Source: MFD04716-140 sp963703125
GTDB taxonomy: Bacteria > Bacteroidota > Bacteroidia > Flavobacteriales > Flavobacteriaceae
Direction: 5' to 3'
Length of the DNA stretch: 64,000 nt
NCBI GenBank assembly: GCA_963703125.1
Contig: OY969790.1
Location: 3,162,001-3,226,000 of the forward strand
Shown here: positions 10,112 to 19,263 of the stretch, one piece after another
Layout: every line of letters starts with the position of its first letter
How positions within the stretch are numbered: the stretch's first letter is position 1
The notes under the pieces: generated by a model
What the model saw: only the letters and a program-made list of their open reading frames with translations
Database searches by the model: none
What the model was told of the DNA's origin: nothing
Position numbers and translations under genes: made by a program

Positions 10112-11833
10112 ATGCAAATAAAAGAATCGTCGGAAGTTTATGACGTAATAATTGTTGGCTCAGGAGCTGGCGGTGGTATGGCAACCAAGCAATTGGCAGA
10201 TGCCGGTTTAAATGTGGCCGTGGTTGAGGCAGGTCCATATTTTGATCCTGCCGACCCAAAGACCATGACCCAATTAAAATGGCCGTATGAGTCTCCAAGG
10301 AGGGGTGCCGGTACTGATCGTGCTTTTGGCGAATGGGATATGTCTTGGGGAGATTGGGAAGTTGAAGGAGAACCTTATACGCATGAAGAAGGTACTGAAT
10401 TCAAATGGTGGAGGGCAAGGATGTTGGGTGGGCGCACCAATCACTGGGGACGAATTTCATTAAGATTTGGACCAAAGGATTTCAAAGGTAAAACCAGGGA
10501 TGGCCATGGTGATGATTGGCCTATTGGTTATGACGATGTAAAACCGTACTATGATAAATTAGATAAATTGATCGGAGTGTTCGGTACTAACGAAGGTCTT
10601 GAAAATGATCCCGATGGGTTTTTTCTTCCCCCACCAAAGCCCAGATTGCATGAATTGTTTTATATCAACGGCGCAAAGAAATCCAACGTACCGGTAATAC
10701 CAGGAAGACTTTCCATGTTGACCAAACGAATAAACAATGAGCGCGGAGTTTGTTTTTATTGTGGGCAATGCGGTCGTTCCTGTCAAATATATGCTGATTT
10801 CTCAGCGGGTAGTTGTTTGATATTCCCAGCTCAAAAAAGTGGCGGGCGGGTAAAGCTTTTTGTCAATGCAATGGTTCGGGAAGTAACCACTAATGAAGAA
10901 GGAAAGGCAACAGGGGTATCTTATATAAATAAAGAGGATCGAAAAGAATACAAGCTAAGAGGCAAAGTTGTGGTGCTTGGCGCATCTGCCTGCAGTACAG
11001 CACGCATTTTGTTGAATTCAAAAAGCAAGCAACACCCTAACGGATTAGGTAACAGTAGTAATCTTGTTGGCAAGTATTTGCATGATTCTACGGGTGCCAG
11101 TGCCGCTGGGATCATTCCTGGTTTAATGAATAGAAAGACTTCCTATAATGAAGACGGTGTAGGGGGCATGCATGTTTATTCGCCTTGGTGGGGTGATAAT
11201 TCAAAATTGGATTTCCCAAGGGGCTATCATATTGAAGTCTGGGGCGGCATGGGTCAGCCCAATTACGGATTCGGATGGGATCCCAATGCCATGAACAAAT
11301 ATTTCGGTTTAAAGGTTGGTGGTTATGGCGATAGTCTGCGGGATGATGTTAAAAAATATTACGGTGCGGTAATAGGTTTTGGAGGTCGCGGCGAAGGTCT
11401 GGCGCGAATAGATAACTATTGTGAAATTGACCCGACAACGGTTGACGCTTACGGTATTCCCGTTCTAAAATTTAATTACAAATGGTCCGAATATGAAAAA
11501 AAACAGGCCAAACATATGCACGATACCTTCGAAGAGATCATTCATAACATGGGAGGTCATTACTTGGGTGAAAAACCAGGCAAGGATCAGGATTATGGTC
11601 TTCATAAACCCGGTGAAATTATCCACGAAGTAGGTACAACCAGAATGGGAGACGACCCCAAAACGTCGGTTACCAATAAATTTCATCAACTACATGACGT
11701 AGATAATGTATTTATCGTAGATGCAGGGGTTTTTGTTTCACAGGCAGATAAGAATTGCACTTGGACGATTTTAGCGCTTTCTTGGAGAGCATCCGATTAT
11801 ATTATAGAACAACTTAAGGCACAAAATATTTAG
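10112..11833 (+). CDS. GMC family oxidoreductase (FAD sugar dehydrogenase large subunit)
   Basis: 573 residues from ATG 10112 (GTG 10088 is possible upstream). The FAD-binding motif VGSGAGGG lies near the N-terminus. A cysteine cluster (CFYCGQCGRSC, about residues 213-223) resembles the iron-sulfur ligand region of FAD-dependent glucose dehydrogenase alpha subunits. The C-terminal GMC block is present (EVGTTRMGDD, then VDAGVFVSQADKNCTW). It is followed 3 bp later by a gluconate 2-dehydrogenase 'subunit 3' gene, the small partner that carries the Tat signal for such enzymes. The pair probably oxidises a sugar or glycoside in the periplasm and passes electrons to the respiratory chain. No cytochrome c subunit is seen here. 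Confidence 0.88.
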   Translation: MQIKESSEVYDVIIVGSGAGGGMATKQLADAGLNVAVVEAGPYFDPADPKTMTQLKWPYESPRRGAGTDRAFGEWDMSWGDWEVEGEPYTHEEGTEFKWWRARMLGGRTNHWGRISLRFGPKDFKGKTRDGHGDDWPIGYDDVKPYYDKLDKLIGVFGTNEGLENDPDGFFLPPPKPRLHELFYINGAKKSNVPVIPGRLSMLTKRINNERGVCFYCGQCGRSCQIYADFSAGSCLIFPAQKSGGRVKLFVNAMVREVTTNEEGKATGVSYINKEDRKEYKLRGKVVVLGASACSTARILLNSKSKQHPNGLGNSSNLVGKYLHDSTGASAAGIIPGLMNRKTSYNEDGVGGMHVYSPWWGDNSKLDFPRGYHIEVWGGMGQPNYGFGWDPNAMNKYFGLKVGGYGDSLRDDVKKYYGAVIGFGGRGEGLARIDNYCEIDPTTVDAYGIPVLKFNYKWSEYEKKQAKHMHDTFEEIIHNMGGHYLGEKPGKDQDYGLHKPGEIIHEVGTTRMGDDPKTSVTNKFHQLHDVDNVFIVDAGVFVSQADKNCTWTILALSWRASDYIIEQLKAQNI

Positions 11834-11836
11834 AAG

Positions 11837-12559
11837 ATGGATAGAAGAAAGAGTTTACAAACTTTAATACTTGGTGGGGCTGCGGCCAGTACCGGTTTGG
11901 TATTCAACTCATGCAGAACGGAAAATGCCGAAACCGTTGATGAGGCAATTGTCGCAAGTAGTGAGAAATATTTTGGAAGAACACCTGAAGAATTGGAACG
12001 TATTGAAAAATTAAACGCAGAACAATTGTTCAATGAACATGAGATGGAAACCATTGCTGCGTTGAGTGTGGTTATTCTACCTCCCAAGGAGCCGCATGGT
12101 GGATCTATCGAGGCCGGTGTACCCGACCTTGTTGAATTTATGGGCAAGGATATCCCAGAAATGGCCCCTACGCTTTTGGGTGGCTTAATGTGGTTGGACC
12201 ATAAAAGTAATACAGAGTTCGGTACTGAGTTCAAGTCGGCTACTTTGGAGCAGAAAAAACAGATCTGTGATCAAATTTGCTGGCATGATATCAATACTCC
12301 ATTGGGGAAACAACCTATAGAAATACAGTTTTTCTATATGATGCGAGGCCTCACTGTAACCGGTTATTACACATCGCAGGTTGGAATTGCGGAGTTGGGC
12401 TACAAAGGTAACCAACCCAATGTTTGGGATGGGGTCCCACAAGATGTCCTGGATCAACATGGTGTGGCTTATGACCCGGCATGGATCGCCAAATGTATAG
12501 ATCAAAGTAAGCGGAATGATATTGCCACATGGGATGAAAAGGGAAATTTATTGACCTAA
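11837..12559 (+). CDS. gluconate 2-dehydrogenase subunit 3 family protein
   Basis: 240 residues. The N-terminus is a signal with paired arginines (MDRRKSLQTLILGGAAASTG) ending in a possible lipobox (LVFNSC). The body matches the small subunit of membrane sugar dehydrogenases (HEMETIAALSVVILPP, GGLMWLD, FFYMMRGLTVTGYYTS). In related FAD-glucose dehydrogenases this subunit escorts the catalytic subunit through the Tat pathway. It is translationally close to the GMC gene (3 bp gap). The dehydrogenase's substrate is not shown by this subunit. Confidence 0.88.
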   Translation: MDRRKSLQTLILGGAAASTGLVFNSCRTENAETVDEAIVASSEKYFGRTPEELERIEKLNAEQLFNEHEMETIAALSVVILPPKEPHGGSIEAGVPDLVEFMGKDIPEMAPTLLGGLMWLDHKSNTEFGTEFKSATLEQKKQICDQICWHDINTPLGKQPIEIQFFYMMRGLTVTGYYTSQVGIAELGYKGNQPNVWDGVPQDVLDQHGVAYDPAWIAKCIDQSKRNDIATWDEKGNLLT

Positions 12560-12667
12560 TGTCTAAGGGCTTCCGCTTGTTATTGAATTTAAGACCATCA
12601 CTTACTTTATTGACGGGGATGGTTTTTTACTATTGTCATTTCTGTAATAATTCTTTAAAACATATAT

Positions 12668-13492
12668 ATGAAAAAATTAGTATTGTTTATGGTTTTGGGA
12701 GCATTGGGCACCCTATTAAATGCCCAAGAAGTTGGTCTTCAGCTATATAGTCTAAGAGACCAATTCAAGAGCGATGTCCCAGGGACTCTTAATTTAATTA
12801 AGGAATGGGGGATTACCAAAGTGGAAGGTGGTGGCACATATGGGCTTCCCATGGCTGAATTTCAAGGTCTTCTAAAAAAGAATGATCTTGATGTGGTAAG
12901 TGTAGGTGCTTCATACGAAGAATTGAAGAATGGAGAGGTCGATAAGGTCATTGCCAATGCCAATGCATTTGGAGCAAAGTATGTAATGTGTGCATGGATT
13001 TCACATGACGATAATGTATTTGATATTGCCAAAACCAAGGAAGCCACGGAAGTTTTCAATGCTGCGGGCAAAAAGCTGGAGGAAGCGGGCCTTACATTAG
13101 CATATCACGCACATGGTTATGAATTCAGACCTTATGAAGACGGAACCCTTTTTGACTATATGGCAAAAAATGCAAATCATTTTGCTTTCGAAATGGATGT
13201 GTATTGGGTGCAGCATGGTGGGGAGGACCCTCTAAAATTGTTGAATAAATATCCCAAAAAGTTCGTCTTGTTGCATTTGAAAGATATGGAAAAAGGCACT
13301 CCAAAGGATGATACAGGCCATGCCGATGTAGAAACAAACGTCGTCTTAGGCACTGGTGAAGTTGATATTGCCGGTGTAGTGAAACGTGCCAAGGAGTTGG
13401 GTGTTGTAGAATATATGTTTATTGAGGATGAATGTTCGCGGGTGGTTGAACAAGTGCCACAAAGCTTAAAATTTTTGGCGAACCTGAAGTAA
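12668..13492 (+). CDS. sugar phosphate isomerase/epimerase-like TIM barrel, exported
   Basis: 274 residues with a signal peptide (MKKLVLFMVLGALGTLLNAQ). The mature part is an AP-endonuclease-2-like TIM barrel (VGLQLYSLRDQF; metal-binding candidates in AYHAHGYEF, EMDVYWVQHGG and HLKDM). This family is often found beside GMC dehydrogenases and Gfo/Idh/MocA proteins, where it may act on 3-keto-sugars or isomerise free sugars. It lies 108 bp downstream of the subunit-3 gene and ends just before a strong terminator, so it closes the sugar-oxidation transcript. Confidence 0.85.
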   Translation: MKKLVLFMVLGALGTLLNAQEVGLQLYSLRDQFKSDVPGTLNLIKEWGITKVEGGGTYGLPMAEFQGLLKKNDLDVVSVGASYEELKNGEVDKVIANANAFGAKYVMCAWISHDDNVFDIAKTKEATEVFNAAGKKLEEAGLTLAYHAHGYEFRPYEDGTLFDYMAKNANHFAFEMDVYWVQHGGEDPLKLLNKYPKKFVLLHLKDMEKGTPKDDTGHADVETNVVLGTGEVDIAGVVKRAKELGVVEYMFIEDECSRVVEQVPQSLKFLANLK

Positions 13493-13510
13493 TAAGTACA
13501 TACAATTAGG

Positions 13511-13542
13511 AACTCCCCCTTTAATCAATGGGGGAGTTTTTA
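13511..13542 (+). terminator. rho-independent terminator after the TIM-barrel gene
   Basis: AACTCCCCC (13511-13519) pairs with GGGGGAGTT (13530-13538) and is followed by a T-rich tail. It separates the sugar-oxidation genes from the sulfatase gene. Confidence 0.85.
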
Positions 13543-13589
13543 TTTTAGGGGCCAATGATTTATCTTTAAGGGTATCGAAAGCATACTCA

Positions 13590-15233
13590 ATGACAAGTTG
13601 TTCCTTTGCGCCAAAATTAGTCTTGATTGTATCAATTTCCATGTTGATTTCTTGCGGTAAAAGGAAGGATAATGACCCTACGGCCCTTAAGGAATCCTTG
13701 CCCAATGTCATTTGGTTGGTAGCTGAGGACCAATCTCCCGAGTTTTTTCCAATGTATGGTAATCATACAATGAGCCTTCCTAATTTAGAAGCTTTGTCAA
13801 AAGACGCGGTTGTCTTTGATAATGCCGTTTCACCTGTTCCCGTTTGTGCACCGGCGCGGAGTGCCATAATCACTGGAATGTACCCGACAACCTTGGGAAC
13901 CCACAATATGCGTACCTATGCACCATGGGCGGGAGTTGACAATCAGCCTTCAATCGGTATTCCTAGTTATTCGCCCATAGTTCCTGAGGGAGCCAAAATG
14001 TTTACGGAATATCTTCGCAAGAAAGGCTACTATTGCGCAAATGGCCCAAAAGAAGATTACAATTTTGAGAAAACCGATGCCGCCTGGGATGAAAGTGGTA
14101 AGGATAGACACTGGAGAAAACGGAAAGATGGTCAGCCATTTTTTACTGTTTTTAATTTTGCGGTTTGCCACGAGTCTCAAATTTGGGCTAGGGGCAAAGA
14201 CTCCCTTTATGTGGATGCGTCGAGTGTGACAGTACCCCCTTATTTTCCTGATACGGAAATCATTCGACATGATTTGGCCGTTAATTACAGCAATCTAAAA
14301 CGACTTGATAACCAAATAGGGGAAATTATCCGTCAATTAAAGGAAGATGGGCTTTATGACAACAGCATTATTTTCTTCTTTGGGGATCACGGTGGGCCTT
14401 TTCCGCGATACAAAAGGGCATTATACGATACAGGCGTAAAAGTACCAATGGTAATTAAGTTCCCGAAAAATAAAAAGGCAGGAACTCGTGATGACCGCTT
14501 ATTGAGTTTTATTGATTTAGCGCCAAGCTTACTTTCCCTAGCGGGCATTGAACCTCCCAAAGTAATGCAGGGCATTGCCCAGTTTGGAAAATATCAGGTC
14601 ACCAAGAAACCGAAATATACTTTTCACTCTTCCGACCGTTTTGATGAATTATATGATCGATTACGAGCAGTGCGTTCAAAGCGTTATAAATATATAAGAA
14701 GTTTTGACACTATTATTTCACATGCTATGCCCGTGGCTTATCGGGAACAAATGCCCATGATGCAAGAACTCCATAAATTGAACTCGAAGGGAGAGCTAAA
14801 CGAAAAACAATCCTTATGGTTACAGATTACCAAACCAGGGGAAGAGCTCTATGATCTTCAAAATGACCCCTACGAGTTGGAAAATTTAATTTCTAGACCA
14901 GAACTGAAGGATACACTAGAGTTACTTCGGAAGGCTTTGGAAGATTGGATGACCAATACAAATGACTTAGGGCAATATCCTGAAAAAGAGCTGCTTGCAA
15001 AATGGTTGCCAAATGGGGTTCAGTTACAATTACCACCATTGGAGATGGAGGAAAAGGACGCTGGACTTATTTTGTTTTCAAGAAAAAAGGATGCGACCAT
15101 TGTTTGGAAACAACCCAAGGACTCCATTTGGAATTTATACATCGATCCACTGCCCAAGAATATTGGCTTAGAAGCCAAATCTGAACGAATAGGGTACAGG
15201 GACAGCGAAATTTTAGTATTGGAGGCGGACTAA
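13590..15233 (+). CDS. S1 family sulfatase, lipoprotein
   Basis: 547 residues. A lipoprotein-like signal (LVLIVSISMLISCGK) precedes the alkaline-phosphatase-fold domain. The formylglycine signature CAPARS is present, so the cysteine would be matured by an anaerobic or FGE-type maturase encoded elsewhere. The metal-site segments AEDQSPEF, CHESQIW and FFGDHGGPFPRYKR resemble the sulfamidase-like (heparan N-sulfatase) branch, but this subfamily guess is by eye only. It likely removes sulfate from a marine polysaccharide in the periplasm. It is flanked by a terminator upstream and by the DinB-like gene downstream. Confidence 0.9.
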   Translation: MTSCSFAPKLVLIVSISMLISCGKRKDNDPTALKESLPNVIWLVAEDQSPEFFPMYGNHTMSLPNLEALSKDAVVFDNAVSPVPVCAPARSAIITGMYPTTLGTHNMRTYAPWAGVDNQPSIGIPSYSPIVPEGAKMFTEYLRKKGYYCANGPKEDYNFEKTDAAWDESGKDRHWRKRKDGQPFFTVFNFAVCHESQIWARGKDSLYVDASSVTVPPYFPDTEIIRHDLAVNYSNLKRLDNQIGEIIRQLKEDGLYDNSIIFFFGDHGGPFPRYKRALYDTGVKVPMVIKFPKNKKAGTRDDRLLSFIDLAPSLLSLAGIEPPKVMQGIAQFGKYQVTKKPKYTFHSSDRFDELYDRLRAVRSKRYKYIRSFDTIISHAMPVAYREQMPMMQELHKLNSKGELNEKQSLWLQITKPGEELYDLQNDPYELENLISRPELKDTLELLRKALEDWMTNTNDLGQYPEKELLAKWLPNGVQLQLPPLEMEEKDAGLILFSRKKDATIVWKQPKDSIWNLYIDPLPKNIGLEAKSERIGYRDSEILVLEAD

Positions 15234-15405
15234 TTTCAACCTAATAATTTTTTCTTAAAATTGATTTTAAAATAATAGGGACTTAACTAATTTTAGCTCG
15301 CCAAATATGAGTTTTGTGAGTATAGCGCAAACTTGTATTCGGAAAAGCACCTCATCTGAAGATACGTATTTCTTTAGTATTTAATTTTTCAAAACCTTGA
15401 TATGT

Positions 15406-15900
15406 ATGGAATATATTTTAAGAGACAGTTTGTGGAAGCAATTTGGCGCAAGTATAGATATGCTCGAGAATGCCATAAAAATGTGCCCCACTGAATTATG
15501 GGACATCGAAACCAGGTTTTGGTACAATGCATATCATTGCCTTTTTTTTCTGGATTACTACCTAACCCTTGAAACTGAATCTTTCGCCCCACCAGAACCC
15601 TTTACATTATCCGAGTTTGTTGAGGGCGCAATGCCCGATAGAGTTTATTCAAAAGAAGAATTGCTTACTTACTTACACTATTGCAGGGTGAAGTGCCATG
15701 CTTTGATAATGGGAATGACCGAAGAAATTACGGAGATCTATTGGACCAATGTTTCAAAAACCATGAATTACCCTGTCGTAGAAATATGTATGTACAATAT
15801 GCGTCATGTACAGCATCATGCAGCACAGTTGAATTTATTATTGAGACAAGGAATGAACGATGCCCCCGATTGGGTATCGAGGACTAAAGTTCGGTTGTAA
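15406..15900 (+). CDS. DinB-like four-helix bundle protein
   Basis: 164 residues from ATG 15406 (a TTG lies nine bases upstream). Three histidine-bearing segments (FWYNAYHCLFFLDYYL, YCRVKCHAL, MRHVQHHAAQLNLL) match the metal-binding pattern of the DinB/YfiT superfamily. Members are thiol- or metal-dependent enzymes or stress proteins, and the role here is unknown. It stands alone between the sulfatase and the convergent GH130-like gene. Confidence 0.75.
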   Translation: MEYILRDSLWKQFGASIDMLENAIKMCPTELWDIETRFWYNAYHCLFFLDYYLTLETESFAPPEPFTLSEFVEGAMPDRVYSKEELLTYLHYCRVKCHALIMGMTEEITEIYWTNVSKTMNYPVVEICMYNMRHVQHHAAQLNLLLRQGMNDAPDWVSRTKVRL

Positions 15901-15937
15901 GGGCAAGGATACGAATGAACATTTTTAAGAGTTTTGG

Positions 15938-17062
15938 TTATTCCTTCACCGCCAATCCCACCATTGAATCTGCTGTACCATAATACAAAAACCACTTATT
16001 CTTAAAAAAGACCAGACCCTCAATGAAAGTTGTACCGGCTTTATATTGTCCACTAGTCTCATGAGGTAGGCTTGGACAAATAAAGGGAGTATCCAATCGC
16101 GCTAAAAGCTTGGTTGGATCATTTTTGTCAAATAATACTTGACCTCCACAATAGGTGCCTTCGGGGTATTTATCGGTTGCACCTTTACCACTTAAATTTT
16201 TGCCATTGTACAATAATAAAATACCATTTTCAGTATATAGGGCTGGCGGACCCGGTTCGGTCAAATGGCTGTCAAATTCGTTCAAAGTAGGCTTAAACAC
16301 ATGCAATAACTCCCCTTTTTCATCGAGCAAGGGAGTCCAATCCAAGCCGTTTTCGGATTCCGCCAAATTCACGAAGAGTTCACCCCAATACATTAAATAT
16401 TTGCCGTTTATTTTTTTTGCTTTCAATCTTCCATCCACCAATTCTGTAACTATGGAACCGGATTTACTCCATATATCAAGAAATTTTCCATTGTACGCAG
16501 TTTGAAAAACTGGCCCATTCTTGGTCCATTTCCTTAAGTCCTTGGAGCTCGCGCTTGAAAGCCGAGCAACATCTTTGTTCCAACTTGTATAAAGCATAAT
16601 ATAGGTGCCATCGGGAGTTTCGACCACGCGGGGATCTTCCATGCCACCAGGATGGTCCCATTGTTTAAAATCATCGTTAGTGGGGTAAAAGACGGGTTGG
16701 GGAAACTTGGTAAAATGAATTCCGTCCAAACTAAAGGCCAATCCAATTCTAGAAGTTCTTCCCCCTAATATGGCATCCGGATTATCCTCTGCGCGGAACA
16801 ACATAAATACGGTATCATTCCGAACAACGGCTCCTGGATTAAAAACATCGGCTTTCTGCCAATGCACCTCTTTCCCCGTAATCGGGTCTTTAAAGATGTA
16901 GCTAGAGTCGGCCGTCATAATTGGGTTGATGTCGGTTTTTTCAAAACCCAGCATCCATTTTTCAATTGAGTTTTCCTCTTTTGTGGCGTCCTCCGATTTT
17001 TTCTCTTTGCAGGAAATGAATAGTAGGGTCAAGCCCAGAAATATTGATATTTTAATTTTCAT
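15938..17062 (-). CDS. GH130-like glycosidase/phosphorylase lipoprotein
   Basis: 374 residues with a lipoprotein signal (IFLGLTLLFISCKEK). The five-bladed propeller pattern of GH130/DUF377 is visible: FNPGAVVRNDTVFMLFRAED, then SRIGLAFSLDGIHF, then GGMEDPRVVETPDG, then LYTSWN, with TFIEGLVFF near the end. Characterised GH130 enzymes are beta-mannoside phosphorylases or hydrolases; an exported lipoprotein form is more likely hydrolytic. It is divergent from the VanX-like gene. The acceptor sugar is uncertain. Confidence 0.78.
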   Translation of the reverse strand: MKIKISIFLGLTLLFISCKEKKSEDATKEENSIEKWMLGFEKTDINPIMTADSSYIFKDPITGKEVHWQKADVFNPGAVVRNDTVFMLFRAEDNPDAILGGRTSRIGLAFSLDGIHFTKFPQPVFYPTNDDFKQWDHPGGMEDPRVVETPDGTYIMLYTSWNKDVARLSSASSKDLRKWTKNGPVFQTAYNGKFLDIWSKSGSIVTELVDGRLKAKKINGKYLMYWGELFVNLAESENGLDWTPLLDEKGELLHVFKPTLNEFDSHLTEPGPPALYTENGILLLYNGKNLSGKGATDKYPEGTYCGGQVLFDKNDPTKLLARLDTPFICPSLPHETSGQYKAGTTFIEGLVFFKNKWFLYYGTADSMVGLAVKE

Positions 17063-17228
17063 TTGGTTTTTAGGATTGTTAAATGAATAAGGGCTATTTC
17101 TACCAGTCTTAAAAGTCTTGAAATTTTAGGAGAAACCCTAGTAATAAAACAAATATGATAAGCGAATTTTGAAGAGAACTTTTGAAAATCAAAAATATGA
17201 GTATCTTGAGGGACTTATGCGATATAGA

Positions 17229-17948
17229 ATGAAGCATTTTTTATGGGTTGTGCTGATTTGCATGTTTATCAGTTGCAAAGGGAAGGAGGAGAAGAGTGAT
17301 ACCCGAAATGAAAAAGGAGCCCAAAGAGAAACAAAAGATACCGTTGAAAAATCAGTACTTGCCCCTAAAGTAAGGCTAAAGTCCTTTGAGGGCCTATCGG
17401 ATACAACTTTTGTTAGATTGGCAGATTATGATAATAGTTTTGAATATGATCTTCGCTACGCAACCGAAAATAACTTTTTGAAAGCCAAGGTATATGCATG
17501 TGCGGAATGTTATACAAGGGTCAAAACCGCCAAAGCTCTGATAGAAGCAAATAGGGATTTTGAAAAAAATGGAGTGAAAATAAAGTTTTTTGACTGCTAT
17601 AGACCCAACTCAGTTCAATATAAAATGTGGAAAATAGTTCCAAATCCGCAGTACGTTGCAGACCCGGTAAAGGGCTCCATTCATAATAAAGGCGGTGCTG
17701 TGGATATTACATTGGTAACATTGGAGGGCGACGAATTGGATATGGGAACCGATTTCGATTTTTTTGGGCAAAAGGCCTATCATGACAATAGGGATCTTCC
17801 CGAAGAAATTCTGAACAATAGAAGGTTGTTGAAGGAAACCATGGAAGCCCATGGGTTTTGGTCGGTGAGAACGGAATGGTGGCATTATAATCTTTCCTCC
17901 GGATCGAATGGGAAAATAGCCAATTTCAATTGGAAATGTAATGACTAA
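17229..17948 (+). CDS. D-alanyl-D-alanine dipeptidase (VanX/DdpX, M15D), lipoprotein
   Basis: 239 residues if started at ATG 17229, where a clean lipoprotein signal begins (MKHFLWVVLICMFISCKGK); a TTG at 17169 would add 20 residues. The zinc and catalytic motifs of M15D are present: SIHNKGGAVDITL (SxHxxGxAxD) and RTEWWHYNL (ExxWH). FDCYRPNSVQ supplies the conserved arginine. The enzyme would cleave D-Ala-D-Ala dipeptides from peptidoglycan turnover in the periplasm. No vancomycin-resistance partners are nearby, so recycling is the likelier role. Confidence 0.9.
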   Translation: MKHFLWVVLICMFISCKGKEEKSDTRNEKGAQRETKDTVEKSVLAPKVRLKSFEGLSDTTFVRLADYDNSFEYDLRYATENNFLKAKVYACAECYTRVKTAKALIEANRDFEKNGVKIKFFDCYRPNSVQYKMWKIVPNPQYVADPVKGSIHNKGGAVDITLVTLEGDELDMGTDFDFFGQKAYHDNRDLPEEILNNRRLLKETMEAHGFWSVRTEWWHYNLSSGSNGKIANFNWKCND

Positions 17949-17979
17949 CCCACTATAATTTAAAAGTAAATTCTTTATT

Positions 17980-18894
17980 ATGATAAATTTGAAACTAATT
18001 TCCATATTAATCTTAGCCAACGCAGTTATGAATGCACAGGACACCATTATACCCTTGTGGCCAAAAGATAAAATTCCGAATTACATAAAATCAGATGAAA
18101 GGGAAATGCGCGATTACAATGACATTCTAAGAATCAGCAAAGTTCAAGAACCGACTATTGAAGTGTATTTACCCGCTAAAAAAAATGCAACGGGACAAGC
18201 CGTAATGATTTTTCCTGGTGGAGGATATGGTATACTGGCATATGATTGGGAGGGTTCGGATATTGCCAAGTTTTTGAACGGCAAGGGAATTGCAGGCATT
18301 GTGGTCAAATATAGATTGCCCTCATCCAAATCCCAGAAGGATAAGCAAAATGTTCCATTAATTGATGCACAACGGGCAATACGATTGGTTCGAAGTAGGT
18401 CAAAAGAATGGAACATACGTGAAAATCAAATAGGTATAATTGGTTTTTCCGCCGGAGGTCATTTAGCTAGCACCTTAGGCACACATCACAATGAAAAAGT
18501 GTATTCGCCTTTGGACGAAGCCGACATCTTGAGTGCCAGACCTGATTTTATGGCCCTTTGTTATCCGGTAATTACTTTTAAAGCGCTTACCCATGTCGGA
18601 TCAAGGACCAATTTAATAGGTGAGAATGCCCCAGCGGAAATGATTGAACATTTTTCGAATGAAACACAGGTAACGGCCCACACACCTCCTACATTTTTGG
18701 TACATGCATCTGATGACATGGCAGTTCCCGTGGAAAACAGCCTACTGTTTTATCAAGCATTAAAAGATAAAAAAGTTTCTGCAACGATGCATATATATCC
18801 AAAAGGTGGACATGGTTTTTCTTTAGCACGAGAAGATGCTCATTTGCGAGGCTGGACAGAGCGCTTATTCGAGTGGTTGAACAGTCTGGAATAG
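17980..18894 (+). CDS. alpha/beta hydrolase, acetyl-esterase (BD-FAE) like
   Basis: 304 residues with a signal peptide (ending NAVMNAQD). The oxyanion segment VMIFPGGGYG and the nucleophile elbow GFSAGGHLA are clear; the Asp and His are in SDDMAVPVENS and KGGHGFSL. This is the layout of exported acetyl/feruloyl-type esterases often found in polysaccharide loci. It lies 31 bp after the dipeptidase gene and could be cotranscribed with it. Substrate is probably an acetylated glycan, by inference from neighbours. Confidence 0.88.
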   Translation: MINLKLISILILANAVMNAQDTIIPLWPKDKIPNYIKSDEREMRDYNDILRISKVQEPTIEVYLPAKKNATGQAVMIFPGGGYGILAYDWEGSDIAKFLNGKGIAGIVVKYRLPSSKSQKDKQNVPLIDAQRAIRLVRSRSKEWNIRENQIGIIGFSAGGHLASTLGTHHNEKVYSPLDEADILSARPDFMALCYPVITFKALTHVGSRTNLIGENAPAEMIEHFSNETQVTAHTPPTFLVHASDDMAVPVENSLLFYQALKDKKVSATMHIYPKGGHGFSLAREDAHLRGWTERLFEWLNSLE

Positions 18895-18944
18895 GAATAA
18901 GGGCTTTTTTGGAAAAAGATAGAAGTTAATCTACTTAACTTTTA

Positions 18945-18952
18945 TATTTTTG
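18945..18952 (+). promoter_or_regulatory. TAnnTTTG promoter box for tRNA-Pro
   Basis: TATTTTTG fits the Bacteroidota -7 box and lies 11 bp before the tRNA. No clear TTG -33 element is seen at the usual distance. Confidence 0.5.
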
Positions 18953-18963
18953 CAATCCAAATT

Positions 18964-19041
<78 letters not shown>

Positions 19042-19065
19042 ACATTTTCATGTAGTTGCATAAAG

Positions 19066-19168
19066 CTGTTAATCAATTGATTTTCAGCTTTTTGTATTTT
19101 AGGGGTTAGCTCATGAAACCACATGAAACTAGCTGAAAACTAATAAAAGGTGTCAATATCGGGATTTT
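19066..19168 (+). repeat. left-end direct repeats (candidate integrase arm sites)
   Basis: Two sequences here recur near the right end: CTGTTAATCAATT at 19066-19078 (again at 40845-40857) and a 20-mer beginning GGTGTCAATA at 19149-19168 (again at 40800-40819, one mismatch). Between them are an AATCAATTGATT palindrome (19071-19082), tandem CATGAAAC (19112 and 19122) and an inverted TTTTCAGCT/AGCTGAAAA pair (19081-19089, 19131-19139). This resembles an att region with arm-type sites. Confidence 0.55.
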
Positions 19169-19263
19169 GAAACCATCCTAAATATTGTATCTTGAAGTAG
19201 CTTTTGAGGGTATTTACATTAGTGTTTTTACTTTCTAATTTTATTAACTAAAGGCTACGTATC

